Shown: one piece after another, positions 24,291 to 32,408 of the stretch
How positions within the stretch are numbered: the stretch's first letter is position 1
How the letters are laid out: every line of letters begins with the position of its first letter
DNA from: Candidatus Latescibacterota bacterium
Lineage (GTDB): Bacteria > Latescibacterota > UBA2968 > GCA-2709665
Assembly (NCBI GenBank): GCA_021295655.1
Contig: JAGWBX010000029.1
Location: 1-38,158, forward strand
Direction: 5' to 3'
Length of the DNA stretch: 38,158 bases
Notes under the pieces: generated by a model
Seen by the model: the letters and a program-made list of their open reading frames with translations, nothing else
Database searches by the model: none
Told to the model about the DNA's origin: nothing
Made by a program: the position numbers and the translations under genes

Positions 24291-25792
24291 GGCGAGCCTC
24301 CTTTGAGCAGGCACTGTTTGACGGCTGCAAGGCAAATTTCGACGACTGTATCCGTATTCATGACCAGCGCGTGCACGTTGTCGCGATTGCCGGACATTTC
24401 GATGAGGAAGGCGGCCGGCGTGCCGCGTTCGGCCGCGTAAGCAATGCAATAGGGCTCAGGTGGACGGAATTCGGTGATGCGGTCCATGTTCACCTGCTGG
24501 TACGTGCCCCCGTATGGTTTCTGGGTCAGGTATCGATTCTTGAGGCGGTCCCGTACGTCCGCGTGAATGGCGGCAAGCAATTCGCCGTCGCCCTTGTGCG
24601 GCAGCATCATAATGTAGTCGGCGGTATGGAAGTCGATGACGCAAAGCGGCCGGTGTTCGTCGATAATGCCCTGGATCACCCGCGTTTCGCGCTCGGATGC
24701 GGCTTTCGCGCCCATGAAGTTGTAATCCCAGGGCATACGCACGTCCTGCGTGTAGTGAAAGCCGTCCCAGTTGCAATCGAAGTTGCGGTTCAGGTCCACC
24801 CCCCGGGAGTTCTGGCGGGTGAAACGGTCGAATCCCCCCGGATTCTGCACGGGCAGTATCTTGAAATGCAAATTGGGGGTGTTCAACCCCTCCACGTTGG
24901 GGTTCCGGCACAGGACTTCCGCAAGGCGCAGGAGGCCGTACGCGTTCTCCCATTCCCAGCCGTGTATGGCGGCGCCGAAGTACATCGTGGGCCTGGACTC
25001 ATCGCCGACGTTCAGGGAATACATCGGCCTGCCGTCGCTGGAACGTCCTTCGTCCTCCAGAAAAAGGTCCGGATACCGTTCCGCCGTATCGAACATGAGA
25101 TCGACGAATCCATCGTAGTCAAGTCGTTCCGGATAGTGTTTGCCGTAACGTACGGCGTTGTTGACGATGTTGCCGAGGAAGAGGTACTTGTTCGTGCTGC
25201 CCCAGGAATTGTACCACGGGCGCACCGGCGACGCGAGGTCCATGGCCACAATGCGTCCGTCTCCGACACGTTCCTCCAGCATGACGGCACCGCCGTTCAG
25301 GTTGGAAATGCCAAGTGAGGCAACGTTTTCGGTGGTTTCCAGGCCCAGGATCTGGCGCTGGAACATCTGGTTGGCGTAGGTCTGATCCGGCGCGCTCGTG
25401 ACGGTTCCGTACCACCACAGGGTGTCGCCGAGGGAATAGCCCCGGGTCACGTCGTTCTCGATCTCGATTCGCATCCCGGGTCGAATGCGGTCCTGTACGT
25501 GGGTCTTGCTGAAATGCATGCCCCGGTTGCGTGCGTACTCGAAGAGACAGGAGATGACCTGCCCGCCGGATTCCGCGAATGCGGTCACGGCGCCGTAGTC
25601 CAGCTTATGCAGGTTGCATCCGTCATTGACCGCGGTGATCACGAATTCATACCGGCTGAGTACGCCTGCGTCGCAGGATTCGCTTGTGACGTCCAGTCGT
25701 TTGACCCTGCCGGGATACAGAATGTCGAGATCGGCCCCGATGGTTCCGCCGGGACCGTCTGAGAGCAGGAGGATGTTCCGATCGGATTGCAT
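24287..25792 (-). CDS. M14 family zinc carboxypeptidase
   Basis: A 501-residue protein. The N-terminal 210 residues resemble a glutamine-amidotransferase-like Rossmann domain (RNILLLSDGPGGTIGADLDI onward, then GRIVAMDLASPVRPWYNSWG). The C-terminal domain is an M14 metallocarboxypeptidase. The zinc ligands are H277 and E280 in AAIHGWEWE, and H389 in CVIDFHTAD. Substrate-binding residues lie in RGVDLNRNFDCNWD, and the catalytic Glu is E465 in AFLIEMSGNRD. No signal peptide is present, so it acts in the cytoplasm or is exported otherwise. M14 enzymes remove C-terminal residues or hydrolyse amide conjugates. It overlaps the downstream racemase-like gene by 4 nt. The ribosome site before ATG 25792 is weak. 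Confidence 0.92.
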   Translation of the reverse strand: MQSDRNILLLSDGPGGTIGADLDILYPGRVKRLDVTSESCDAGVLSRYEFVITAVNDGCNLHKLDYGAVTAFAESGGQVISCLFEYARNRGMHFSKTHVQDRIRPGMRIEIENDVTRGYSLGDTLWWYGTVTSAPDQTYANQMFQRQILGLETTENVASLGISNLNGGAVMLEERVGDGRIVAMDLASPVRPWYNSWGSTNKYLFLGNIVNNAVRYGKHYPERLDYDGFVDLMFDTAERYPDLFLEDEGRSSDGRPMYSLNVGDESRPTMYFGAAIHGWEWENAYGLLRLAEVLCRNPNVEGLNTPNLHFKILPVQNPGGFDRFTRQNSRGVDLNRNFDCNWDGFHYTQDVRMPWDYNFMGAKAASERETRVIQGIIDEHRPLCVIDFHTADYIMMLPHKGDGELLAAIHADVRDRLKNRYLTQKPYGGTYQQVNMDRITEFRPPEPYCIAYAAERGTPAAFLIEMSGNRDNVHALVMNTDTVVEICLAAVKQCLLKGGSP

Positions 25793-25847
25793 GGTGTCTT
25801 GCCGGTTTCAGGTACGGGCGATTCGTGGAACCGTGAAGATCAATCGG

Positions 25848-26864
25848 CTACGGTCCCGAGAATGCCGGCGGGTTGACGATATTTCTGAGCGGCTGGCCGA
25901 GCAGGGCCCTTCTGCAGGTCTCGGCGGTACTGGTGCGCAGGTCCGTCAGGCTCTGCTCCGAGTAGAAGGCGGAATGCGGCGTTAGAAGCACCCGATGGTG
26001 CGCGGGGTGATCGGGATCCCGCCAGGCGACAATGAGCGGATCGTCTTCCTTGAGCTGTTCCCACTCGAAAACGTCGATCCCCGCCCCGGCCAGACGGCCG
26101 GATGCGACGGCGTCCGGGATTGCCGACGTGTCTACGATCGCGCCGCGGGCGGTGTTCACCAGGTACGACCCTTCAGGCATGAGCGCGATGGCTTCGGCGT
26201 CGATCAGGTGGCGGGTCTCGTCCGTAAGTGGACAGTGGATGCTCAGCGCGAAGGCCTGGCCGAGGGTTTCTTCAAGGGATTCCACGCGCCGGATTCCAAG
26301 GGCTTTGGCGTATCCGTCCGGCTTGCAGGGATCGTAAAAGCAAACGTCCATGCCCAGCGCCTTTGCGCGCAGGGTGGCGGCCGTGCCGATGCGGCCCAGG
26401 CCGACGATGGCAAATACGCTGCCGCGGATGCGTTGCAGCGGCGCTGCCTGTGAGGGCGACCAGGGTCCCCTGGACGCGCGCAGGCGGGAGTTGAGAAACG
26501 CAACGCCCCGGATCATGGAGACCGCCATGCCCACTGCCGCGTCGGCCACGTCTTCGGTTCCGTAGTCCGGTACGTTGCAGACCGGAATGCCCAGTTCACG
26601 CGCGCGGGCCACGTCTACATTGTCGAATCCGACGCCGCCCCGGGCGATAACGCTGCAATTACGGAGGCGGTTCAGGGTTAGCGCGGAAATTACGATATAG
26701 TGGTAGGGAATAATGGCATCGGCGGTTTCGATCCGGCCCGCGAGTTCGTCTTCCCGTGTTGCGTTCAGGACCCGGACGTGGGCAACGTCGCGAAGGATTT
26801 CCCTTTCGAGATCGGGATTCGAGATGAAATCCGTGATGACAACGTCTGATTTGGGTCCGGACAT
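25848..26864 (-). CDS. D-isomer-specific 2-hydroxyacid dehydrogenase family protein (CtBP-like)
   Basis: A 338-residue NAD-dependent oxidoreductase that interconverts 2-oxo and D-2-hydroxy acids. Motifs: GGVGFDNVDVARARELGIPV (substrate loop), the Rossmann signature AIVGLGRIGTAA, SIHCPLTDETRHLIDA, LVNTARGAIVDTSAI with the catalytic Arg, GAGIDVFEWEQL with the Glu, and LLTPHSAFYSEQSL with the His. The TPHSAFYSEQS ending is typical of the CtBP-like subgroup. ATG 26864 is preferred over ATG 26963 because a promoter candidate (26929-26957) lies between them and residues upstream look non-coding. It is 55 nt before the M14 gene and probably co-transcribed. Confidence 0.93.
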   Translation of the reverse strand: MSGPKSDVVITDFISNPDLEREILRDVAHVRVLNATREDELAGRIETADAIIPYHYIVISALTLNRLRNCSVIARGGVGFDNVDVARARELGIPVCNVPDYGTEDVADAAVGMAVSMIRGVAFLNSRLRASRGPWSPSQAAPLQRIRGSVFAIVGLGRIGTAATLRAKALGMDVCFYDPCKPDGYAKALGIRRVESLEETLGQAFALSIHCPLTDETRHLIDAEAIALMPEGSYLVNTARGAIVDTSAIPDAVASGRLAGAGIDVFEWEQLKEDDPLIVAWRDPDHPAHHRVLLTPHSAFYSEQSLTDLRTSTAETCRRALLGQPLRNIVNPPAFSGP

Positions 26865-26928
26865 ATCGGAAATGGCAACGTGTGAGAGAATCGGGATGGG
26901 ATTCGGGTCGTCACCGTTCGGCGAGATC

Positions 26929-26957
26929 AACCTATGTTCGTATTTCGGGCAAGTCAA
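26929..26957 (-). promoter_or_regulatory. Candidate promoter for the dehydrogenase-M14-racemase operon
   Basis: On the - strand TTGACT (26952-26957), a 17-nt spacer and TAGGTT (26929-26934). The -35 matches five of six but the -10 only three of six consensus bases. Leader to ATG 26864 about 58 nt. Confidence 0.38.
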
Positions 26958-27080
26958 GCCCATTCCGGTCAGCTTGAAGGGTCACTGGAAACAGGGAGCC
27001 GATGCGGGCAATAACGCCTGTAAACACGGATTCTGAGCGGTCCGGGCGGCCGGGCGGGCGCCCGGATCTGCCGTGCCGCC

Positions 27081-28337
27081 TCAGCCGTCGAACCCGAGTT
27101 CCCGCCCGCGCTGGCGGGCGGATTGGATGGCTTCCGATCCGGGTTTCACGTAGCCCCGCGTGCTGGGGGGCGGCTGGCCGGGTCCGGCGTCCTCCGGGTA
27201 GGGCGACCAGCGGTCCTCCACGTAGGGCCTGCATGCCGTTTTCCGACGGAAATCCGGAATCGGATACGGAGCGCCGTTTTCGAGGCAGGAACGCCAGGCC
27301 TGCACGCCGACGGCGGCCATGGCGACGCCCCGGTACACGTTCAGATAGGGTTGGCGGCCCGAACGGATCGCTCGCGCGAAGTGGAAATTGGTCCAGAAAT
27401 CCCCGCCGCCGTGGCCGGCCCTCCGGGCGAGATCGCCGTGGTTGGGCCAGTCGGCGGTGTATGTCCGGTCCAGTGGCTGACCCCCGTCGCGAAGCCAGTC
27501 TTCATGGTGAATGCGGACACAACTCCAGTGGTTGGGTTCGGCGGTGGCGATGAGCCCCCGTTCGCCGTGAATTTCATAGCGTACCCGGTGGATGGAACTG
27601 AGTTGCAGGCCCAGAATCCGAAAGACGGCGCCGTTGTCCATCCGGACCAGGATCAGACCGCCCTGGTCGCCCACGCGCACGCGGTGGGGAGACTGGGTGG
27701 GCTCTTCAATAATCGACAGCGCGTTGACGGAAACGGGCAGGGTTCCGGTGATGCACATCAGCGGCGCGAGCGCGTGGCTGCAGTAGTAGGTGGGCGGGAT
27801 CCAGTTGCGCCAGTGATTCAGGCCCGGTGAGATGCCCAGGCGCCAGTTTTCCTCGGCGGCGTGGTTGTATTCCCCTTCGGCGTACGTGACGTTTCCGATC
27901 TCTCCACTGCGGTATAGGCGGCGCAACTCCTGGTTGGCCGAGGAGAACGGGTAATTTTCGGCGAACATGTAGATTCGGCCGCTGGCTTCCACCGCCCGGC
28001 AGAGGGCAACGCCTTCCGCAAGCGTCTTGCACGCCGCCGTTTCGCTCATCACGTGCTTTTCCGCCTGAAGCGCCTTGATGGCGAACGGCGCGTGCTCGTG
28101 GCTGTAGTTCGCCAGGATGACCGCATCCATTTCATGTTCGAGGAAACGGTCGTAGTCCGTGTACGTGGACACCCCGTATTCCCGGCCGATCTGTTCGAGC
28201 TTCTCCTTCCAGATATCGCAAAGCGCCACGAGTTCCATACCCACGACGTCGGTTGCGCCCCGGGCGAAGCTCTGCCCGCGGCCTACGCCGATAACGCCTA
28301 CCCGGATGGGGCGTTTACCGGATTGATCCTGCGCCAT
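27081..28337 (-). CDS. Gfo/Idh/MocA family oxidoreductase
   Basis: A 418-residue NAD(P)-dependent oxidoreductase of the glucose-fructose oxidoreductase/inositol dehydrogenase family. The N-terminal Rossmann domain has VGVIGVGRGQSFARGATDVV and VALCDIW. The catalytic-region strand reads AEKHVMSETAACKTLAEGVA, where most relatives have EKP; here the Lys-Pro pair is replaced by Thr-Ala, as in some non-canonical members. The C-terminal domain has GNVTYAEGEYNHAAEENWRL and GGDFWTNFHFARAIRSG. Sugar or cyclitol oxidation at a secondary alcohol is the usual activity, but the altered motif makes the reaction uncertain. GGAGG sits 8 nt before ATG 28337. It is separated from the next gene by 216 nt. Confidence 0.9.
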   Translation of the reverse strand: MAQDQSGKRPIRVGVIGVGRGQSFARGATDVVGMELVALCDIWKEKLEQIGREYGVSTYTDYDRFLEHEMDAVILANYSHEHAPFAIKALQAEKHVMSETAACKTLAEGVALCRAVEASGRIYMFAENYPFSSANQELRRLYRSGEIGNVTYAEGEYNHAAEENWRLGISPGLNHWRNWIPPTYYCSHALAPLMCITGTLPVSVNALSIIEEPTQSPHRVRVGDQGGLILVRMDNGAVFRILGLQLSSIHRVRYEIHGERGLIATAEPNHWSCVRIHHEDWLRDGGQPLDRTYTADWPNHGDLARRAGHGGGDFWTNFHFARAIRSGRQPYLNVYRGVAMAAVGVQAWRSCLENGAPYPIPDFRRKTACRPYVEDRWSPYPEDAGPGQPPPSTRGYVKPGSEAIQSARQRGRELGFDG

Positions 28338-28370
28338 AAATGGACCTCCTCGCGCTTTGGGTAGCGGGCA

Positions 28371-28401
28371 TAAGTCTCATATCGGATGTGACTTAAGTCT
28401 C
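28371..28401. promoter_or_regulatory. Paired direct repeat upstream of the Gfo/Idh gene
   Basis: TAAGTCTC occurs at 28371-28378 and 28394-28401, 23 nt apart or about two helical turns. The second copy forms part of the palindrome GACTTAAGTC (28390-28399). It lies 34-64 bp upstream of ATG 28337 and could bind a regulator. No factor is identifiable. Confidence 0.35.
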
Positions 28402-28417
28402 GCATGGCATTCAGGCC

Positions 28418-28610
28418 TTGGAAGTTGTCTTAAAACTCGCGGTGAGTTCCCGAGCGCGAGCGAAAAAGTGTTGGTTATGAGGCGCGAGGGGCGCGCAGCG
28501 CCGACGGGAGAATCCGCCCCTATCTAAAGATAAGGGTGGATTCGACCAACGCAGACCGGCGCTTTTGCAGCCGGGCGAAGACCGTTGGGGGTTTTAAGAC
28601 AGCTTCCCAA
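28418..28610. repeat. Inverted-repeat-bounded segment, MITE-like, touching the end of the TIM-barrel gene
   Basis: The left arm, 28418-28436, matches the reverse complement of the right arm, 28591-28610, apart from one gap and one mismatch. The right arm contains the TIM-barrel stop codon (28594-28596). Inside is a strong hairpin at 28511-28542 (13 of 15 bp, 2-nt loop) and a GC-rich segment. No coding capacity and no clear target duplication are seen. It may be a small mobile element or a processed RNA structure. Confidence 0.45.
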
Positions 28611-29457
28611 GCAACCCTCTGATGTACTTCCCCTGTTCGCCGACCTTGGCATCGTCGTCGCCGGGCCCGAAGTCTTCCAGCGAAAGGTACCCGGAATAAC
28701 CGACATCTTTGAAATCACGGACGATCTGGCCGACGTCGGCGATACCTTCCCGGATGTCGGCGAAGTCCCATTCCCAGATCCGGGCGCCGGTTTCATCGCG
28801 CCCGGCGACCACGGGTCTGCCGTTGCCGACGTGGCAATGGGCGAGATAGGGACCGAGCAGTTCCATGCCCATCCTGGTGTCTTCCAGGCCCACGCGCAGC
28901 ATGTTCGGAACGTCGTAGATGGCGCCGATACGGTCCGGGTCCAGGTCGCGCAGCAGTTCGATGGCGCGGGAACAGGTGACGGCGACGGTGCCCACGTGAA
29001 TCTCGTAGAGGATTTTGACGTTGTATTCACGGGCGATTTCGACGAGGTTGGCAAAACCTGCCCGCGAATTGAGAAACTGGGGCCAGAAGGGCTGTGTCCG
29101 GTCGTGCCTCGGCGCGCCGATGCGGATCATGGGCGGGCTGTCCGGGTTCAATGCGGCGGCGCCCCGGAACAGTTTCTCCACGACTTCGGTATCTTCCAAC
29201 GTCACGTTCGGGGCCAGGGCAATCACCTTTATGCCGGTCCGTCTCTCGGCCGCCCGAATCGCGTCGGCCTTCTGAATAATATTGTCCGGGCTGACGTCGG
29301 ACAGGTGACGGCCCCAGAAAGAGGGAACCTCGGCATCGTCTTCGGGATTGTAACGACAGCGCAGTTCGATGCCGTCGTACCCGTGTTCGGCCAGTTTGTC
29401 GAAGGTGCGGTCCAGGTCCCAGCGAGGAAGCATGACCGACGTGCAGGAAAGTTTCAT
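28594..29457 (-). CDS. Sugar phosphate isomerase/epimerase (xylose-isomerase-like TIM barrel)
   Basis: A 287-residue AP-endonuclease-2/xylose-isomerase-like TIM barrel. The fold is visible as MKLSCTSVMLPRWDLDRTFD, HGYDGIELRCRYNPEDDAEV, IKVIALAPNVTLEDTEVVEK, YNVKILYEIHVGTVAVT (metal Glu), IGAIYDVPNMLRVGLE (Asp), YLAHCHVGNG (His) and YLSLEDFGPGDDDAK (Glu). These are the usual divalent-metal ligands of epimerases or isomerases acting on keto-sugars or inosose. GGAGG lies 4 nt before ATG 29457. The M42 gene ends 21 nt upstream, so the two are one transcript. The C-terminal residues run into the inverted-repeat segment at 28591-28610. Confidence 0.93.
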   Translation of the reverse strand: MKLSCTSVMLPRWDLDRTFDKLAEHGYDGIELRCRYNPEDDAEVPSFWGRHLSDVSPDNIIQKADAIRAAERRTGIKVIALAPNVTLEDTEVVEKLFRGAAALNPDSPPMIRIGAPRHDRTQPFWPQFLNSRAGFANLVEIAREYNVKILYEIHVGTVAVTCSRAIELLRDLDPDRIGAIYDVPNMLRVGLEDTRMGMELLGPYLAHCHVGNGRPVVAGRDETGARIWEWDFADIREGIADVGQIVRDFKDVGYSGYLSLEDFGPGDDDAKVGEQGKYIRGLLGKLS

Positions 29458-29478
29458 ATGGCCTCCGGCTTCTCCCCG

Positions 29479-30543
29479 TTACGGTATGAATCGGGTTTTC
29501 GGCGTGATTGCCAGGATGAATTCGGTGAGCAGGGCCACGGTTCGGTCCAGGTCCTTCAACGAGAGAATCTCCACCGGCGTGTGCATATAACGCAGCGCCA
29601 CGCTGACGAGGCCTGTGGCCACGCCGGCGCGTGTGAGCTGGATGGCGTTCGCGTCCGTTCCGGTTCCGCCTGCGGCGGCTTCGATCTGATACGGCACATC
29701 GGCCTTTCGCGCCGCAGCCACGAGGCGCTTGAAAACAACCGGATTGATGTTGGCGCCACGAGCGATGACGGGGCCGGCCCCCACTTTCAGATCCCCGTCC
29801 CGGCGTTTGTCCACGTCCGGATGATCGGTGGCGCAGGCAACGTCCAGGCCGATGCCGAGGTGCGGGTCTATTCCGTACGCGCTGGTTCTGGCGCCTCGCA
29901 GCCCGATCTCTTCCTGGACGGTGGCTACGGCGAACAGGGCGGCTCCGGACGTTTTCTCAGACCGGGCAACGCAGCGCAGTGTCTCCGCCGCGACGTAGGC
30001 GCCCATTTTGTTGTCGAAAGCGCGGGAGGCGGCCAGGTCATTGCGGATGACTTCGAAATTGGGATCGTACGTGACGGGATCGCCGATGTCGACGACTTTT
30101 CCGGCCTCCTTTTTGTCCGCCGCGCCGACGTCGATCCAGAGATCATGGATCTTTGGTGTCTTTTTCCGGTCTTCATCCGTCATCAGATGGATCGGTTTCT
30201 TGCCGAAAACGCCGGGAATGGCGCCGGAAGACGTGTGGATGCGGACTTTCCTGCCCGGGATGATATTCGTGTCGAAGCCGCCGATCGTGTTGACGTAGAT
30301 GAATCCGTTGTCGTCTATATGGTTGACCTGGAATCCCAGTTCATCCATGTGCCCGGCCAGCATGATTCGCGGGCTGCCTTTGGCATTGTGGACGGCAATC
30401 GCGTTGCCGTGTGCGTCAACGGTGACTCTATCAGCGTATTTCTTCGTTTCCGCCGTCCAGACGTCGCGGACGGGACCTTCGTACCCGGATGGACCGGGCG
30501 CTTTGAGCATGGATTCGAGAAAAGCACGGGAAGATTTACGCAT
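29479..30543 (-). CDS. M42 family metallopeptidase (glutamyl aminopeptidase/endoglucanase-like)
   Basis: A 354-residue dinuclear-metal aminopeptidase of family M42, whose members often form dodecameric shells in the cytoplasm. Motifs: LKAPGPSGYEGPVRD, the metal-ligand stretch IMLAGHMDELGFQVNHIDDN, WIDVGAADKKEA, AASRAFDNKMGAYVAAETL, the catalytic VATVQEEIGLRGARTSAYG, and SVALRYMHTPVEILSLKDLD with the last ligand His. ATG 30543 has AAGGA 5 nt upstream, while ATG 30591 would lie within the end of the upstream gene. It overlaps the upstream Gfo/Idh gene by 8 nt and is followed by the TIM-barrel gene after 21 nt, so it belongs to the same operon. Confidence 0.94.
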   Translation of the reverse strand: MRKSSRAFLESMLKAPGPSGYEGPVRDVWTAETKKYADRVTVDAHGNAIAVHNAKGSPRIMLAGHMDELGFQVNHIDDNGFIYVNTIGGFDTNIIPGRKVRIHTSSGAIPGVFGKKPIHLMTDEDRKKTPKIHDLWIDVGAADKKEAGKVVDIGDPVTYDPNFEVIRNDLAASRAFDNKMGAYVAAETLRCVARSEKTSGAALFAVATVQEEIGLRGARTSAYGIDPHLGIGLDVACATDHPDVDKRRDGDLKVGAGPVIARGANINPVVFKRLVAAARKADVPYQIEAAAGGTGTDANAIQLTRAGVATGLVSVALRYMHTPVEILSLKDLDRTVALLTEFILAITPKTRFIP

Positions 30544-31582
30544 CGCTTTCCTTTCTGAATACGGCGCGTTTCCGGCATTGTTCGATAACACGAATCAGTT
30601 CACGTGATTCGCCGGCCTTGACGTGGGGCTGTGCGTTTCGCGTTAACGTCTGGTAAATGTTCGTATAGAAGTCAAGTTGCGTTTCCGGACGAATCGTCAC
30701 GGTCTTCTCCTGCCAGGGAAGCCGGTCCTTGTTGGCATAGCTGCGTCCGGGCGCCGCGCCGTCGAAAACCTTCAGGTCCGGCGCCTGGTTTGGGTTGAAA
30801 TACCGGATGTGGAAGGCGTTTTCCTCCTGGACGAGGGTTCCGTAATGCCCGCACACGTGCCAGGGCGGCAGCGGCAGGGCGGCCGCCTGATTGATCTCCA
30901 GATCGAGGATCTGGTTCCGCCGGGTTTTGAGCCAGACCTTCACCACGTCGTCCGCGTCTCCGCGTGTCGCGACAGCCCAGAGATTGCATTGCGTATCGAC
31001 AACGGGCGTGCCATCGGAAAGATACAGCAACTGGTCTATATAGTGGGCGCCGTAGTTATTGAGCATACCGCCGCCGTGTTTGCGCAGGCTCTGCCAGTCG
31101 TTGCGTCGCACGTATCGCGTCAACGACCGCCGGATGAGGTAGACCGGGCCAAGGATCCCGCTGTCCAGGATCCCTCTGAGCGTCTGCGTTTCGGCGGCAA
31201 GGCGATGCGGCTGGTAGACGAGCACGCGGCGGCCGTGCCGCTTTGCTTCTTCAATGATGCGGTCGGCCGATTTGAGGGAGGTGGTCATCGGCTTTTCGAG
31301 GATGACGTGACAGCCTTCACGGAGCGCTCGCCGGGCGTGCCGTTCGTGGAGTCTGGTGGGTGTGGCAATGACCAGAATGTCCGGACGTTCCTTTTTCCAG
31401 AAAGCACCCGCGGTCGTGTAGGTCCGGCAACCGGAAATCGAGGCCGCTTCATCAAGGCGCTCCGGCATTGGATCGATGACAGCGGCGAGTTGGAAGTCAC
31501 GCGCGTCTTTGAGTTTCTTGAAGTGTATGGACCATCCGGCCCGGCCCAGTCCGGCAATTGCCACTGTCAGCTTTGTCGCCAT
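30536..31582 (-). CDS. Gfo/Idh/MocA family oxidoreductase (canonical EKP form)
   Basis: A 348-residue NAD(P)-dependent oxidoreductase. The Rossmann start is TVAIAGLGRAGWSIHFKKLK. The family motif HVILEKPMTTSLKSADRIIE includes the catalytic-region Lys, and VYQPHRLAAETQTLRGILDS and GGGMLNNYGAHYIDQLLYLS follow in the C-terminal domain. Unlike the copy at 27081 it keeps EKP. ATG 31582 is taken because the glycine motif should begin within about 10 residues. The 60 codons upstream in frame are not protein-like, though the ribosome site is weak. It heads the group Gfo/Idh, M42, TIM barrel. Substrate is unknown but probably a sugar or sugar acid. Confidence 0.92.
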   Translation of the reverse strand: MATKLTVAIAGLGRAGWSIHFKKLKDARDFQLAAVIDPMPERLDEAASISGCRTYTTAGAFWKKERPDILVIATPTRLHERHARRALREGCHVILEKPMTTSLKSADRIIEEAKRHGRRVLVYQPHRLAAETQTLRGILDSGILGPVYLIRRSLTRYVRRNDWQSLRKHGGGMLNNYGAHYIDQLLYLSDGTPVVDTQCNLWAVATRGDADDVVKVWLKTRRNQILDLEINQAAALPLPPWHVCGHYGTLVQEENAFHIRYFNPNQAPDLKVFDGAAPGRSYANKDRLPWQEKTVTIRPETQLDFYTNIYQTLTRNAQPHVKAGESRELIRVIEQCRKRAVFRKESDA

Positions 31583-31621
31583 TGGCGGGGGTATCCTGAG
31601 GCATCTGCTGATGTGAGGATG

Positions 31622-31650
31622 TTGACGACGTTGCTTTCTCTGTCTATATT
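31622..31650 (+). promoter_or_regulatory. Sigma70-type promoter for the membrane protein gene at 31778
   Basis: TTGACG (31622-31627), a 17-nt spacer and TATATT (31645-31650), five of six consensus bases in each box. The leader to GTG 31778 would be about 120 nt. It lies 40 nt from the divergent Gfo/Idh start. Confidence 0.65.
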
Positions 31651-31777
31651 CCTGCGCACGGACAAAAAAGATAAATCCTCTGTCCCGGATGTCCACAGAA
31701 ATCATGAGGGGTTTCCGCTGGTCTCGGGCGAAACGGGTGCGTGTATTCCATTCAGGATTCAAAGCGGGAGGTTTGCG

Positions 31778-32353
31778 GTGGGAACCGGGCCAGAACTTCC
31801 GGGTGCTTCAGAGGGCGTCAGATCGACAACGATGCAGGCGGCCATTCTTGGCATGCTCGTTGTGAATGTTCCGCTGTTGCTGGTCAGTTTCGGCATGGGT
31901 TACGCGTCGCGTTTCGACTGGATGTCCGTGTCCGTAAGCGCCCACCTGAAGGTGGGGCTTCTGGCCGCGTTTCTGACGGTGCTGACACAGACGACAACGA
32001 TGTTTTACTTTATGGGAACGGGCTCAGCGATCAAGGCCGAGGTCCGGGAGCGAGGCCTGGATCCGGAATTCCTGGCCCGTGCCCGCGCGTTCAAGGGTAG
32101 TTTCTTCTACCTTCTGACGCTTGGAATTCTGCTGATTATGGCCGCCGCGATGATCGGCGGGGGCGCGCATGCGGATCTGCTGTGGAGCGCCGGCGAAGGG
32201 GGCCGGACCTTTTATCAAATCCTGCACGAGGCCCTTGCGATCCTGAGCCTTCTGGTGAATATGATCGCATTTGCCCTCACGCCATTCTATATCCGGAAGA
32301 ACAACCGCCTGCTGGATGACGTGGGAAGTACCCGGGCAACGGCGTCGGAGTAG
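31778..32353 (+). CDS. Integral membrane protein, unknown function
   Basis: A 191-residue protein with four probable membrane helices: AAILGMLVVNVPLLLVSFGM, LKVGLLAAFLTVLTQTTTMF, FFYLLTLGILLIMAAAMIGG and ALAILSLLVNMIAFALTPFY. The loop between helices two and three is charged (GSAIKAEVRERGLDPEFLAR). I do not recognise the family. The start is GTG 31778 with GGGAGG at 6 nt, which fits better than ATG 31832, where no ribosome site is seen. The frame also runs far upstream, antisense to the Gfo/Idh gene, and that extension is not coding. A promoter candidate at 31622 precedes it. PolX follows after 55 nt, so they may share a transcript. Confidence 0.75.
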   Translation: MGTGPELPGASEGVRSTTMQAAILGMLVVNVPLLLVSFGMGYASRFDWMSVSVSAHLKVGLLAAFLTVLTQTTTMFYFMGTGSAIKAEVRERGLDPEFLARARAFKGSFFYLLTLGILLIMAAAMIGGGAHADLLWSAGEGGRTFYQILHEALAILSLLVNMIAFALTPFYIRKNNRLLDDVGSTRATASE

Positions 32354-32408
32354 ACGGTCCCGCCGGGAAGCAACGAGGCGCCGCCCACAAGCCGATCACG
32401 GAGGGGTT

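Noticed and set aside
28585-30558. 657-codon open frame on the + strand
   Set aside because: It is antisense to the M42 and TIM-barrel genes, both with strong family motifs and ribosome sites. Long antisense frames arise from GC-rich codon use, and the translation shows no domain.
30677-31777. Long upstream extension of the membrane protein frame
   Set aside because: It is antisense to the Gfo/Idh gene. A good ribosome site at GTG 31778 and a promoter at 31622 mark the real gene.
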